Shown here in pieces: positions 4,700 to 5,525 of a DNA stretch of 5,525 bases. The translations under genes were made by a program, and so were the position numbers. Each line of letters starts with the position of its first letter. The stretch's first letter is position 1. The notes under the pieces are model-generated. The model searched no databases and was not told the origin of the DNA. It saw only the letters and a list, made by a program, of their open reading frames with translations. The stretch comes from Thiohalospira sp046546335 (lineage in GTDB: Bacteria; Pseudomonadota; Gammaproteobacteria; Thiohalospirales; Thiohalospiraceae), in NCBI RefSeq assembly GCF_046546335.1, contig NZ_JBKGYA010000141.1. The stretch is one strand, 5' to 3'.

Positions 4700-5525
4700 T
4701 CAACCGATGTCCACCACCCGGGAGCCGTCCTGGTACTCGATGCGCCAGCCGGGCCAGGCGGGGAGTTCGCCGCGGCCCGGGATGGTGCGCCGCCGGCCGC
4801 CGGTCTTCTCCACCCGGATCCGGCGGCGGCGGAGGTCGTAGTGGACCCGCGCCTCGGCCCCCTCCAGGTTCAGCCGGCGCGGGTAGTGTTCGTCGAAGCG
4901 CTGCCGCTGCCAGCTCGGGACGCCCTCGAAGGCCAGATCCGCCGGCTCCAGCAGCATCAGGTCCTCCCCGATCTCCACGCCCAGCTCCGCCAGCCGGCCG
5001 GCCAGCCAGATCGCCGGCTCCGGCGCCGGCTCCCCCTCGCCCCACCCCAGGTGGAGGTAGAGGTTCCACGCCTCGATGGCCTCGCTCACCGCCTCGCCGG
5101 TGCCGGGGAAGAGCCGGCCGGCCAGGATGAGGCCGGCGGCCGCTTCGCGCAGCGGGGCGCCTTCGGGCTCCACCGCCGCGCTGGCCAGGGTCCGCCCGGC
5201 CAGGGTCTGGCGCCGGGTGACGGTGATCCGTTCGCCATCCCACTCGGCGTCGGCGACCTCGGTCTCGCCCACGCCGGCGGCCGCCAGGGTCGCCGGCTCC
5301 ACCGGGCTGGCGCAGGTGGCGCGGTTGACGGTCTCGTTGGTCCCCCTGCCGGGGACGGCGTGCTGGTCGAGGACCACCGCCGCCTCCGCCTCGTCGGGCA
5401 GGCGGGACTCCTCGGCCACGACCACCTCCTCGGACCCGTTGCCCAGCGCCTGGCGGCGCTTGAGGCGGCGGACGAAGCCGAGCTCCGGCGCGGCGGCGAC
5501 CGCGGCGGAGAGCATCGCCGCCAGG
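4700..5525 (-). CDS. C-terminal part of a large protein, possibly an HrpB-like DEAH helicase (5' end outside window)
   Basis: 274 residues are visible. The frame is open to the right edge, and the first ATG (5515) has no ribosome-binding site, so the gene very probably continues beyond the window. No helicase core motif falls in the visible part. The order of elements resembles the C-terminal extension of HrpB-type DEAH helicases: a helical LGFVRRLKRR near the edge, then a beta-rich region with AEWDGERITVTRR followed by LAGRTLA. After this comes a helical segment leading to AWNLYLHLGW, and lastly VPSWQRQRFDEHYPRRLNL with ARVHYD and a basic RRRRIRVEK stretch. The last 40 residues (LPAWPGWRIEYQDGSRVVDIG at the end) do not look like the HrpB terminus I know. 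This is family-pattern recall, not alignment. No signal peptide or membrane segment is seen. Confidence 0.5.
   Translation of the reverse strand, partial: LAAMLSAAVAAAPELGFVRRLKRRQALGNGSEEVVVAEESRLPDEAEAAVVLDQHAVPGRGTNETVNRATCASPVEPATLAAAGVGETEVADAEWDGERITVTRRQTLAGRTLASAAVEPEGAPLREAAAGLILAGRLFPGTGEAVSEAIEAWNLYLHLGWGEGEPAPEPAIWLAGRLAELGVEIGEDLMLLEPADLAFEGVPSWQRQRFDEHYPRRLNLEGAEARVHYDLRRRRIRVEKTGGRRRTIPGRGELPAWPGWRIEYQDGSRVVDIG

Overview
The window is bacterial DNA of very high G+C content: codon third positions are almost all G or C, and GTG is used as a start at least once. The gene families (a pterin-4a-carbinolamine dehydratase of the PhhB type, a SlyD-like FKBP with a His tail, a stand-alone CZB domain, a ZnuACB cassette) point to a gammaproteobacterium. 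The acidic tone of several proteins would suit a halophilic Ectothiorhodospiraceae-like lineage. That placement is inference; nothing here fixes the genus. No mobile element, CRISPR array, tRNA or rRNA is visible.

Left part (1-1442). A stand-alone CZB (chemoreceptor zinc-binding) domain protein is read leftward (10-399). Across a divergent, dyad-rich gap of about 200 bp, phhB (606-962) and a single-domain rhodanese (1029-1442) are read rightward. A good sigma70-type promoter (971-999) lies between these two, so the rhodanese probably has its own transcription start. GC-rich hairpins follow both stop codons.

Centre (1443-3917). A tightly packed three-gene operon encodes a cluster A-I metal ABC importer, znuA-znuC-znuB. 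The genes overlap by 8 and 4 nt, which implies translational coupling. ZnuA delivers periplasmic metal, ZnuC hydrolyses ATP and ZnuB forms the channel. The ligand set in ZnuA (three His plus one Asp) favours zinc. A perfect 8-3-8 inverted repeat (1499-1517) sits just upstream of the znuA ribosome-binding site and is the best candidate regulatory site.

Right part (3918-5525). A 193-bp convergent gap holds hairpins and a five-run G-tract on the + strand (C-rich on the other strand). A SlyD-like peptidyl-prolyl isomerase follows on the minus strand (4111-4596). Upstream of it is the C-terminal part of a large protein (4700 to the right edge) whose 5' end lies outside the window; it is tentatively the C-terminal extension of an HrpB-like DEAH helicase.

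Three separate loci within about 4.6 kb (CZB protein, Znu importer, His-tailed SlyD) belong to families that bind or move Zn/Ni-type metals. Apart from that theme and the leader structures, the region looks like ordinary chromosomal housekeeping DNA; I found no convincing evidence of a wholly new system.
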